Shown piece after piece: positions 1 to 6,462 of a stretch of DNA of 14,656 nt (position 1 is its first letter; the number at the start of each line of letters is the position of its first letter). Below the pieces are notes generated by a model. The model searched no databases. It saw only the letters and a list, made by a program, of their open reading frames with translations, and was not told the origin of the DNA. The position numbers and the translations under genes were made by a program. The DNA comes from Bifidobacterium breve (GTDB taxonomy: Bacteria; Actinomycetota; Acidimicrobiia; Acidimicrobiales; Ilumatobacteraceae), in assembly GCA_945896935.1 (NCBI GenBank), contig CAMDER010000024.1, positions 1 through 14,656 on the forward strand, written 5' to 3'.

Positions 1-385
1 GTCGAGCGCAGCGCACCTAGTGCACTCAGGGATATTCCGTCTGGTAGAGGAGTACAAGGGCATCCGTAGCGGTCCGCAAATCCAAACTCCTCGGCGCCTC
101 GGTTCATGCTCCCCATCCTAGGCTGAGAGGCAGAATTGCGGTCACAGGAATGCTGTTTAGAACTCGAGAGTTGTAAGTCTCCGTCTCGTCGTGGTGCCTC
201 AGCAAATGCCGACGGGCTGGGTACTCGTCGGGGGCGTCCTCCAACAAGGCTGACCCGACGCCAGCACCGGAAGATGCGCGCTCTGGGGCTTACCAGGGAT
301 GGGATCAAACCCCGATAGAGCCCCTGCGCCTAATCTCTCCGGAGAACGATAAAGGCCCAGCTGCTGTGACCTGAGAATTTGTTTG
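1..385. other. Unassigned region 3' of tRNA-Ala; no confident gene
   Basis: I recognise no gene here. On the plus strand a TTG-started frame at 136-318 encodes 60 residues whose second half is basic and contains RRGRPPTRLTRRQ, faintly like the tail of resolvase-type recombinases, but there is no Shine-Dalgarno and too little sequence to assign. On the minus strand one frame stays open from about 328 to the left edge, with its first ATG codons at 116 and 107; its product (starting MGSMNRGAEEF) matches nothing I know. Inverted repeats are prominent: CGTCGGG at 226-232 with CCCGACG at 254-260, and a nested stem at 276-329. Being open on both strands is probably a by-product of the locally higher GC. 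The position directly 3' of a tRNA gene is where integrated elements often sit, but no integrase or attachment repeat is visible. Confidence 0.4.
276..329. other. Nested stem-loop of unknown function
   Basis: GCGC at 276-279 pairs with GCGC at 326-329, and GGGGCT at 285-290 pairs with AGCCCC at 319-324. A smaller GGG/CCC pairing lies inside (301-303 with 310-312). The stem is interrupted by a five-base bulge on the left and one base on the right. There is no T-run on either side, so it does not look like a terminator. It could be part of a structured RNA or chance pairing in GC-rich DNA. Confidence 0.3.
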
Positions 386-458
<73 letters not shown>

Positions 459-473
459 ATGAGGGACATCAGC

Positions 474-501
474 ACGATACCAACCGGTAGCACCCTGCCA
501 A
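474..501 (-). promoter_or_regulatory. Candidate sigma-70-type promoter for tRNA-Ala
   Basis: On the minus strand TTGGCA (496-501, five of six to TTGACA) is followed after 16 bp by TATCGT (474-479, four of six to TATAAT). The predicted transcription start is within about ten bases of the mature tRNA 5' end. There is no obvious terminator between rsfS and this site, so read-through from the upstream operon may also contribute. Confidence 0.5.
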
Positions 502-552
502 AACCTCACGCTGATACTTCCCCACGGCTACTTCCCGACTACCGGCTTTGAA

Positions 553-951
553 CTATGCCCGCCAATCGATGCGTGGCACGTCTTTGTACAAACGCTCAAT
601 CTCGTAGAACTCACGGGTTTCATCAAGGAACACATGCACGATCACGTCGCCGTAGTCAAGCAAGACCCACGACTGTTCGCGGTGACCTTCGGTTCGGCCA
701 GGCGACCGTCCACAAACTTCTCGAATACGATCTTCTATTTCACCAGCAACAGCACGCACCAAACGAGGGTTTGATGCACCAGTCACAACGAACAACTCAG
801 TGATTGTGAGCACATTTCCTACTGCCAACACAATCGTGTTGGTTGCTTGCTTGTCATCGGCGGCGCGGGCAGCAACGAATGCCAACTCAAGAGTGTCGGG
901 TTTAGCCAACGGTTCGCTATTGACATCTTTGGACTTTGATTCATCGGCCAT
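553..951 (-). CDS. rsfS: Ribosomal silencing factor RsfS (Iojap/YbeB family)
   Basis: The 132-residue product belongs to the RsfS/YbeB/Iojap family, which binds large-subunit protein uL14 and blocks joining of the ribosomal subunits during starvation. The diagnostic segment is at residues 95-123, with WVLLDYGDVIVHVF followed by FYEIERLYKD; residues 20-90 match the N-terminal half of the fold (LELAFVAARAADDK, then the TELFVVTGAS strand). Length is typical, with a roughly 18-residue charged N-terminal extension. The ATG shares one base with the stop of the upstream LCP-like gene (TAATG), there is no Shine-Dalgarno, and translation is probably coupled. Close linkage of nadD and rsfS is widespread in bacteria and supports the call. 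Confidence 0.96.
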   Translation of the reverse strand: MADESKSKDVNSEPLAKPDTLELAFVAARAADDKQATNTIVLAVGNVLTITELFVVTGASNPRLVRAVAGEIEDRIREVCGRSPGRTEGHREQSWVLLDYGDVIVHVFLDETREFYEIERLYKDVPRIDWRA

Positions 952-2216
952 TAAGGGGTCGTTTCTGTTGTTGGAGCGTCAGTCGCATTTGCGGCCAAAT
1001 CTTCCGGATTGACATTTGGATCCGGCTTTGCTCCGGTCGCTAAGAAGTTGACGAATGAATTACCAAGAATCACTTGGATATCGATTCCTTCAACACGTTC
1101 TGTTGCTTTTTCAAAAACAATTTCACCGAACATAGTTGTCAGTGGTTCGGCCATTGCCCGATCCATCTCATCGGAGTACTTGATCACAGTAACTGGTGGC
1201 GGAGTTGAAGTGACCTGACGTACGAGAATCACATTTGTTCCCATGTACAACATGCGGAACGTTGCATCTTGCGTCACCGCAATATCGCCGAACGGACTGT
1301 CGATTTGCACGCTGAGCGTTGGGAAGACCGCCACCATCGCACTTGGAGCGACGCTGGCCATCACCATGACAAGTTCACCAGCGTTAAAACCATATACATC
1401 AATGTCTTGGGGGTTTTGCTCGGCGTCAATGAGTCGCTCGAATCCAAACTGCCACACTTTGATCGGGCCAGAAAAAAGAGCCGACATAAACGTTGGCATG
1501 TCGGTCGGAGTTTGTGCTCCGACATCCACAATGACGGCGGCTGGCACTGCACCAATAACGCCGGCGCCAATTGACGCAACGATCGCGTCCCATGTCGCCT
1601 TCACATTGGGTATACGTGCCGATTCAATTTGGGCCACGTCACGCGACGCCAACACTTGCGCAGCTTGAATAGGAGAGAATTCATTCGCCCCTGCCGCAGC
1701 AACGATTCGCGTTGCATCGGTTTCAGTATCGGTGACATCGGCGGCATAAGTCGGCGTTGTTGTTCCAGCGCGAGCAATCAGTTCAGCCGTTGCGTCAACA
1801 CCATTCACCGCTATCAAATCGATCTGGCTATTTGTCACGCTTTCAACAGCGGCTTTCAGGGCATCAACTCCATCAGATCCGTACACATCGGCCAAACGCT
1901 TTGGTTCACCGGCCGGCTGACCAGGCAGCATTAATCCAACAGGCATAATCATGACCGTTCCGCCCGCGCCTTCAGGCGTCAGCGCAACAATGCTCAATGA
2001 AGTCAAGAAGTTTTGTTCATCGGTGACAGCCAAAATCGCAGTGGGAGTTGTCGGCAATTCACGTGACGGCAACGCCACAACTTCTTGTGCAGCCTTCGAG
2101 TCACGGATCGCTCGCCATGCAACGACCACCGAAACAGGCAAGAGTGTTAACACCAACATGCCTGCACCAAATGCAACCCAGGTCTGATGACGACGACGCT
2201 GTTTCAACGTGGTCAT
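951..2216 (-). CDS. LCP-like (LytR-CpsA-Psr-related) membrane-anchored protein
   Basis: The 421-residue product has a basic N-terminus (KQRRRH), one membrane segment at about residues 13-35 and a large extracytoplasmic part. Residues 58-235 follow the LCP layout: a strand pair (PTAILAVTDEQ, SLSIVALTPEG), a helix-strand segment (LKAAVESVTNSQIDLIAVNG) and a segment like the family's EQALAYxRxR stretch (SPIQAAQVLASRD, 181-193). Residues 345-395 resemble a LytR C-terminal domain, ending in a low-complexity tail rich in Asn, Pro and Thr. LCP enzymes attach polymers to peptidoglycan, but the conserved catalytic PRD segment appears here as PVG (92-94), so activity is doubtful. The ATG overlaps the nadD stop (ATGA), with GGAG seven bases before it. 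Family placement rests on layout and position between nadD and rsfS, not strong motifs. Confidence 0.65.
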   Translation of the reverse strand: MTTLKQRRRHQTWVAFGAGMLVLTLLPVSVVVAWRAIRDSKAAQEVVALPSRELPTTPTAILAVTDEQNFLTSLSIVALTPEGAGGTVMIMPVGLMLPGQPAGEPKRLADVYGSDGVDALKAAVESVTNSQIDLIAVNGVDATAELIARAGTTTPTYAADVTDTETDATRIVAAAGANEFSPIQAAQVLASRDVAQIESARIPNVKATWDAIVASIGAGVIGAVPAAVIVDVGAQTPTDMPTFMSALFSGPIKVWQFGFERLIDAEQNPQDIDVYGFNAGELVMVMASVAPSAMVAVFPTLSVQIDSPFGDIAVTQDATFRMLYMGTNVILVRQVTSTPPPVTVIKYSDEMDRAMAEPLTTMFGEIVFEKATERVEGIDIQVILGNSFVNFLATGAKPDPNVNPEDLAANATDAPTTETTP

Positions 2217-2860
2217 GCTTGGGCTCCAATCGGTAACGAGTACAACGAACGTTCGCGAATCACTCCGAGAACTGGTTGTGTAATGAGATAGTCAAGTGGG
2301 CGGCCGTCAGTAAAGCGCGATCGAAGATCGGTGCTTGACACATCAAGTCGAGGAACCTCAACACGAATCCAATCAATTTCAGTCGACAGCACAACCGGTG
2401 CACCTGGGCGATCGACAACAACCAACCGCGTCAGTTCAGTCAATTCTTGAAAACGTTCCCAAGTCGGAACACCAGCAGCTGCATCATCGCCAACGATCGT
2501 AAAAAATGTCGCATTGACGTATTCGGCATTTTGCTGACGCAATGAACGCAATGTGTCAACGGTGTAACTCGGCCCGCCCGTGTGAATTTCGGTGTCTCCT
2601 ACAACGAGTCCCGGAACCGCTGCAACTGCCGCTTCAACCATCGCGAACCGGTCCTGCACTGGAGTAATCGCTCGCGAACCTTCCTTTTGCCATGGCACGT
2701 TGGCCACCATCAAAATGACTTGATCAAGGTTGAGGGCGTGCATCACGTTGACCGCTGTCACCAAATGGCCAACATGGGGCGGATCAAAGGTTCCGCCGAA
2801 GAGGCCAATTCGGAGCCCAGAAGCGTTCTGGTCAATAGAAGCCGAGGGCGAAATGGTCAC
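2213..2860 (-). CDS. nadD: Nicotinate-nucleotide adenylyltransferase NadD
   Basis: NadD transfers AMP from ATP to nicotinate mononucleotide, giving deamido-NAD in de novo and salvage NAD synthesis in the cytosol. The 215-residue product has the nucleotidyltransferase signature GGTFDPPHVGH at 22-32, the substrate-loop motif VPWQK at 55-59, GDD at 124-126 followed by PTWERFQEL, and the ATP-binding SSTDLR at 175-180. Length is normal apart from about 15 extra N-terminal residues. The start is GTG at 2860; no other plausible start precedes the GGTFDPPH motif. There is no convincing Shine-Dalgarno, and TAGACT ends six bases before the GTG, suggesting a leaderless transcript. It is the first gene of the nadD/LCP-like/rsfS operon, with a 4-base overlap to the next gene. 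Confidence 0.96.
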   Translation of the reverse strand: MTISPSASIDQNASGLRIGLFGGTFDPPHVGHLVTAVNVMHALNLDQVILMVANVPWQKEGSRAITPVQDRFAMVEAAVAAVPGLVVGDTEIHTGGPSYTVDTLRSLRQQNAEYVNATFFTIVGDDAAAGVPTWERFQELTELTRLVVVDRPGAPVVLSTEIDWIRVEVPRLDVSSTDLRSRFTDGRPLDYLITQPVLGVIRERSLYSLPIGAQA

Positions 2861-2866
2861 CTCGGC

Positions 2867-2872
2867 AGTCTA
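2867..2872 (-). promoter_or_regulatory. Candidate -10 box of the nadD operon (leaderless)
   Basis: TAGACT on the minus strand fits TANNNT and ends six bases before the GTG of nadD, so transcription would begin at or next to the start codon. No good -35 element lies 16-18 bp upstream. This is inferred from spacing and motif only. Confidence 0.45.
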
Positions 2873-2959
2873 CGGGCGCACCTACAAGCGCACATCTCAG
2901 GGCTCAAGCATCGTTTACTTGATATGAAGCCCCAGCCCACAGCCAAATTTGACAGTTTC

Positions 2960-2987
2960 TTGACAATTCAGAAAGTTTTCCTTTAGT
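2960..2987 (+). promoter_or_regulatory. Candidate promoter for the sigma factor gene
   Basis: TTGACA (2960-2965, perfect -35 consensus) is followed by 16 bp and TTTAGT (2982-2987, four of six to TATAAT). It points toward the sigma gene about 340 bp downstream. A second TTGACA at 2949-2954 has no matching -10. A weaker -10-like TATGTT lies nearer the gene at 3233-3238. Confidence 0.45.
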
Positions 2988-3245
2988 CGTGGCTTATACC
3001 TGCCGAAAGTTAAAAGCGTCACGAAGTGGCCAACAAAGTAATTCCAATACGACAGAGACCACAGCATTTGATAACCTAATGATCCCTTCTCGGGACCATG
3101 ACATAAAAAATACCTGCCAGCGTTACCCCCAATTCACCCCTCGTTTCCCAACAAAAATCGTTGAGAAACAAATGGTGGCGGGTCCCAGAAACAATTTTTA
3201 GTAATTACCCCCCAGCCAGTTTCAGCCCTGTCTATGTTGCGCCCC

Positions 3246-3265
3246 TCGATCAGGTCACCGATCGA
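3246..3265. promoter_or_regulatory. Inverted repeat, possible operator upstream of the sigma gene
   Basis: TCGATC, eight bases, then GATCGA form a perfect 6-bp-arm inverted repeat about 60 bp before the sigma start codon. It lies just downstream of the weak -10-like TATGTT at 3233-3238, where a repressor could block initiation. No regulator is identified, so operator function is conjecture. Confidence 0.25.
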
Positions 3266-3327
3266 CATGCCCGACGGCACACAGCACGTTGAAACAATTA
3301 GCCCCCACGAACAGTTGAGACAAGAGC

Positions 3328-4155
3328 ATGAACGACTCCATCGGTATCTATCTAAATGACATCGGCAAGGTTCCATTGTTGACCGCCGAAGACGAACGCG
3401 TTTTGTCACGCGCCATTGAAAAGGGTCGCGAGGCCGCATCGAAGTCAGCTGCCGGCGACAAGACCGTGGCTGTCAAGCGTGATATTCGCGAAGCAGCCAA
3501 AGCAAAAGATCGCTTCATTCGCGCCAACCTGCGCTTGGTCGTTTCAATTGCTCGTCGCTATCCACTACCCCAGGGCATGGATCTTCTTGACCTCATTCAA
3601 GAAGGAAACCTTGGTCTCGAGCACGCTGTTGACAAGTTCGACTGGCGCCGTGGCTTCAAGTTCTCGACGTATGCAACGTTCTGGATTCGTCAGGCCATCG
3701 GTCGTGCACTTGACCAGAAGGCCAGCCTCATTCGTATCCCCGGCGATCGTTCCGCAAGTTTGCGTGCTGCGTTACGTCAGGCCAGCGGCGACGGTGAAAC
3801 CCTCGACTTGTCAAATGCCGAATTGCACCGCCTCACCACCCCGGTCTCGCTCGACAAGACCATTGGCGATGACGGCGACGCAACTCTTGGTGACTTGATG
3901 GCCAATGGCGACCCCACCCCCGAAGACCACATCATCGCTCAGGGCGAAACCGATCAACTCAACAAGTTGCTCGACACCCTTGATGCCCGTGCTCGTTACG
4001 CCGTTGAAGCCCGCTTTGGTCTCATTGATGGTGAGCGCAAGAGTTTCCGTGAAGTTGGCGAAAAGCTGGGCGTCACCGCCGAAGCTGCTCGTCGTTTGGT
4101 GTCACGAGCAGTGACTGGCCTCAAAGAAGAAGCCGAAGACATCTTCGCCTACTGA
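3328..4155 (+). CDS. Group-2 (RpoD-like) sigma-70 factor with atypical region 4.2
   Basis: The 275-residue product directs RNA polymerase to promoters. Region 1.2 is at 4-33 (IGIYLNDIGKVPLLTAEDE), region 2 at 60-130 with NLRLVVSIARRY, DLIQEGNLGLEHAVDKFDW and the -10-binding GFKFSTYATFWIRQAI, the sigma finger at about 172-190 (PVSLDKTIGDDGDATLGDL), and region 4 at 205-267. Region 1.1 is absent and region 3.0/3.1 is about 15-20 residues shorter than in RpoD, so this is a non-essential-type factor and not the primary one. In the -35 recognition helix the usual TRERIRQ reads TAEAARR (250-256), losing two arginines that normally contact the -35 box. No anti-sigma gene is adjacent. A strong terminator follows. 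The target promoters cannot be read from sequence. Confidence 0.9.
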   Translation: MNDSIGIYLNDIGKVPLLTAEDERVLSRAIEKGREAASKSAAGDKTVAVKRDIREAAKAKDRFIRANLRLVVSIARRYPLPQGMDLLDLIQEGNLGLEHAVDKFDWRRGFKFSTYATFWIRQAIGRALDQKASLIRIPGDRSASLRAALRQASGDGETLDLSNAELHRLTTPVSLDKTIGDDGDATLGDLMANGDPTPEDHIIAQGETDQLNKLLDTLDARARYAVEARFGLIDGERKSFREVGEKLGVTAEAARRLVSRAVTGLKEEAEDIFAY

Positions 4156-4197
4156 CGTTTAAACGCCCATTGTTCTGCGGGGCTTGACCCCAGTGAA

Positions 4198-4239
4198 AAC
4201 GACCCGATGGCTTTGGCCTTCGGGTCGTTATGCTTTTTT
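4198..4239 (+). terminator. Rho-independent terminator of the sigma gene
   Basis: A perfect 10-bp stem, AACGACCCGA (4198-4207) with TCGGGTCGTT (4220-4229), encloses a 12-base loop that can pair further (GGC with GCC). Four bases later comes a run of six T (4234-4239). A small GGGG/CCCC hairpin lies just upstream (4179-4191). The T-run ends one base before the DAHP synthase ATG, so the terminator overlaps the next gene's presumed promoter. Confidence 0.88.
4229..4234 (+). promoter_or_regulatory. Candidate -10 box of the DAHP synthase operon, inside the terminator
   Basis: TATGCT fits TANNNT and ends six bases before the ATG at 4241, so RNA would start at the start codon. It overlaps the last base of the terminator's right arm and the first T of its T-run. 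No -35 consensus is visible. Because the ATG follows the T-run directly, there is no space for a leader with a ribosome site. Confidence 0.5.
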
Positions 4240-4240
4240 C

Positions 4241-5596
4241 ATGGCCAATACTTGGACCCCATCATCGTGGCAGTCATTCCCTGCTGTACAGCAGCCAAAG
4301 TGGCCCGACCAGAGCGCTGTCGATCGCTCCTTGAAGCAGATCGCCTCGTATCCCCCGTTGGTGTTTGCCGGTGAAGCCCGAGCCCTGCAAAATTCTCTTG
4401 CTCAGGTATGTGCGGGTAACGCGTTCTTGTTGCAGGCTGGCGATTGCGCCGAAAGTTTCGATGAGTTCTCGGCCAACAACATTCGCGAGAAGTTGCGCGT
4501 CATTTTGCAAATGGCTGTCGTGCTCACCTACAGCCTCGGTGTCCCCACGATCAAAGTCGGTCGTATCGCTGGTCAATTCGCCAAGCCGCGTAGTGCCGAC
4601 ACCGAAAAGATTGGTGACCTTGAGATTCCGTCATTCCGTGGACACATTGTCAACGATCCTGCACCAACCGCTGAAGCACGTATCCCCGACCCCGATCGTC
4701 TCGTGCAGGCATACCACCAGTCGGCAGCAACGCTGAACTTATTGCGCGCCTTCGTCAAGGGCGGCTTTGCCGACTTGTCACGCGTGCACGCCTGGACTCA
4801 AGAGTTCGTTGGCTCGAGCCCCGAAGGTCAGCGCTACGAACAGGTAGCAACCGATATCGAACGTGCATTGCGATTCATGCATGCCTGTGGCGTCGACACC
4901 GAGAACACCGCGGCGCTTCACGAAGCCGACGTGTACACGAGCCACGAAGCACTGCTGCTCGGTTACGAAGAAGCACTCACCCGCCAAGACTCGTTGACAG
5001 GCGCTTGGTACGACTGCTCAGCGCACATGTTGTGGATTGGCGAACGCACTCGTCAACTCGATGGTGCGCACATCGAATTCTTGCGCGGTGTCGGCAATCC
5101 TCTTGGGTGCAAGATCGGCCCATCAACCACCGTTGATTTCATTCTCGATCTGTGTCAAAAACTCAATCCAGCACAGATCCCTGGTCGCCTCACATTGATT
5201 AGTCGCATGGGTGCCGACAAAGTTGAAGAATCGTTGCGCCCGTTGCTTCGCGCAGTACGCGAAAGCGGACACCCCGTCGTCTGGGCGTGCGACCCCATGC
5301 ACGCGAATACCTTCACCTCAGTTGGTGGTCGCAAGACCCGTCACTTCGACGAGATCATTCGTGAAATCACTGGCTTCGTTGCTGCACACCGCGCTGAAGG
5401 AACATGGCCGGGCGGAATTCACGTTGAACTAACTGGCGACAATGTCACCGAGTGCTTGGGTGGCGCCGACGATCTCACTGATGCTGATCTTGATGTGCGT
5501 TACCAAACCGTGTGCGACCCGCGTTTGAATGCACGCCAAAGCCTTGACTTGGCTTTCGGCGTGGCTGAACTCATACGCTCTGCCGGCTTTGCCTGA
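4241..5596 (+). CDS. aroG: Class II 3-deoxy-D-arabino-heptulosonate 7-phosphate (DAHP) synthase
   Basis: This enzyme condenses phosphoenolpyruvate and erythrose 4-phosphate, the first step of the shikimate pathway. The 451-residue product is a full-length class II (plant/mycobacterial-type) enzyme. Metal ligands are C69 (AGDCAES), H354 (CDPMHANT), E396 (HVELTGDN) and D426 (CDPRLNA), spaced as in the M. tuberculosis enzyme. Other motifs are VGRIAGQFAKPRS (107-118), YHQSAATLNLLRAF (158-171), WIGERTRQLDGAHIEFLRG (265-283) and NPLGCKIGP (286-294). I chose ATG 4241 over the upstream in-frame TTG at 4184 because the family starts near WTPxSW and the TTG lies inside terminator hairpins. There is no Shine-Dalgarno; a leaderless mRNA is likely. 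The next gene overlaps its 3' end. Confidence 0.95.
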   Translation: MANTWTPSSWQSFPAVQQPKWPDQSAVDRSLKQIASYPPLVFAGEARALQNSLAQVCAGNAFLLQAGDCAESFDEFSANNIREKLRVILQMAVVLTYSLGVPTIKVGRIAGQFAKPRSADTEKIGDLEIPSFRGHIVNDPAPTAEARIPDPDRLVQAYHQSAATLNLLRAFVKGGFADLSRVHAWTQEFVGSSPEGQRYEQVATDIERALRFMHACGVDTENTAALHEADVYTSHEALLLGYEEALTRQDSLTGAWYDCSAHMLWIGERTRQLDGAHIEFLRGVGNPLGCKIGPSTTVDFILDLCQKLNPAQIPGRLTLISRMGADKVEESLRPLLRAVRESGHPVVWACDPMHANTFTSVGGRKTRHFDEIIREITGFVAAHRAEGTWPGGIHVELTGDNVTECLGGADDLTDADLDVRYQTVCDPRLNARQSLDLAFGVAELIRSAGFA

Positions 5597-6434
5597 TTCA
5601 TCGCTCCCACAGCTCCTGTCCACCATTGATTCGTGGCCTGTCCCACACGCCGCATGCGCTGTTATTCGCTCAGGCGAGGTTGTGGCATCGCACGGAGAGA
5701 TCAACCGAGTCTTTCGCTTGGCATCAATATCAAAAGTCATTACCAGTTGGACTTGTTTAATTGCTGTTGAAGAAGGTTCGGTTTCTTTAGATGACGCAGT
5801 TGGTCCCGCTGGATCAACGCTTCGTCATTGTCTTGCACACGCTGCTGGTTATGGGTTTGATACCAGTACACCAATCATGGGAGTCGGCAAGCGGCGCATC
5901 TATTCGAATACCGGAATTGAAATTGCCGCGACACATGTTGCCGAGCGCACTGGCATGATGTTCAGCGAATACATGCGCGAAGCAATCTTTGAACCGCTTG
6001 CAATGAACGACACCTCGCTGAAAGCATCACCTGCCTACGCCATCTTGAGCACTATCAATGACATGACATTGTTCATGAAAGAAATCATGAAGCCGGCATT
6101 GATCAGCGCTGTCACTGCACAAGATGCAATCACTGTTCAATACCCAGAACTCGGTGGCGTCATTCCCGGACTTGGTTCGTATAAACCAAATCCCTGGGGA
6201 CTTGGTATTGAAATTCGCGATCATAAACAGCCGCATTGGACGGGCTCAATGAATTCGCCGCAAACTTTTGGGCACTTCGGAGGGTCGGGAACCATGATGT
6301 GGATCGATCCAACGATTGATATTGGATTGATTGCGTTAACAGATCGCAACTTTGATGAATGGTCAGCCGAAGCACTTACTTCGTGGCCTAGCCTGAGCGA
6401 TGCAGTCGTTCGCTTAGCAACGAACCGCTCATAA
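5589..6434 (+). CDS. Serine hydrolase of the beta-lactamase / DD-peptidase (class C) family
   Basis: With a TTG start at 5589 the product is 281 residues. It has the three motifs of penicillin-recognising serine hydrolases: SISK (46-49, nucleophile and general base), YSN (105-107) and HFGGSG (229-234) in place of KTG. The HxG third motif suits class C-like esterases and peptidases as well as beta-lactamases, so the substrate is unknown. It is shorter than a typical 330-400-residue member and has no signal peptide, which suggests a cytosolic enzyme and argues against a resistance role. The start is uncertain: an in-frame ATG at 5529 would overlap DAHP synthase by 68 bases, while TTG 5589 overlaps by 8. 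TACGCT ends nine bases before the TTG. Probably co-transcribed with its neighbours. Confidence 0.8.
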   Translation: MPDSSLPQLLSTIDSWPVPHAACAVIRSGEVVASHGEINRVFRLASISKVITSWTCLIAVEEGSVSLDDAVGPAGSTLRHCLAHAAGYGFDTSTPIMGVGKRRIYSNTGIEIAATHVAERTGMMFSEYMREAIFEPLAMNDTSLKASPAYAILSTINDMTLFMKEIMKPALISAVTAQDAITVQYPELGGVIPGLGSYKPNPWGLGIEIRDHKQPHWTGSMNSPQTFGHFGGSGTMMWIDPTIDIGLIALTDRNFDEWSAEALTSWPSLSDAVVRLATNRS

Positions 6435-6462
6435 ACATCCATTCACTGGTCACATCCCCCTT

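Larger units (their letters stand above)
2861..3327. other. 467-bp divergent control region between nadD and the sigma factor gene
   Basis: No gene is supported here. The 70-codon frame at 2989-3201 (+) has a composition unlike a protein and no ribosome site. The region is more AT-rich than the flanking genes. It holds a good plus-strand promoter candidate (2960-2987), an imperfect hairpin with GTTTC/GAAAC outer and CAAC/GTTG inner stems (3143-3169, no T-run), and an inverted repeat (3246-3265). If the promoter is used, the sigma gene has a leader of about 330 bases, room enough for post-transcriptional control. I recognise no known riboswitch. Confidence 0.6.

Noticed and set aside
291..314. 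Possible second tRNA T-arm (GGGATCAAACCCC)
   Set aside because: Stem and loop lengths are wrong for a T-arm, and no acceptor, D or anticodon arm can be found around it on either strand.
484..545. Inverted repeat CCGGTAG / CTACCGG around the tRNA promoter region
   Set aside because: Seven-base arms 48 bp apart are not far from chance, and they do not align with the promoter elements; the similarity to the 13121-13171 repeat is only the CTACCG core.
555..2187. Plus-strand open frames opposite rsfS and the LCP-like gene
   Set aside because: They mirror clear coding sequence on the minus strand and show no domains.
3143..3169. Hairpin in the sigma leader as a terminator
   Set aside because: The stem has a mismatch and there is no T-run on either strand.
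2989..3201. 70-codon plus-strand frame in the divergent control region
   Set aside because: No ribosome site, no recognisable domain, a composition rich in Asn, Thr and Arg unlike neighbouring proteins, and it overlaps the presumed sigma leader.
4184..4240. Upstream TTG start for DAHP synthase adding 19 residues
   Set aside because: The extension lies within terminator hairpins and its residues do not match the family, which begins near WTPxSW; ATG 4241 gives the expected N-terminus.
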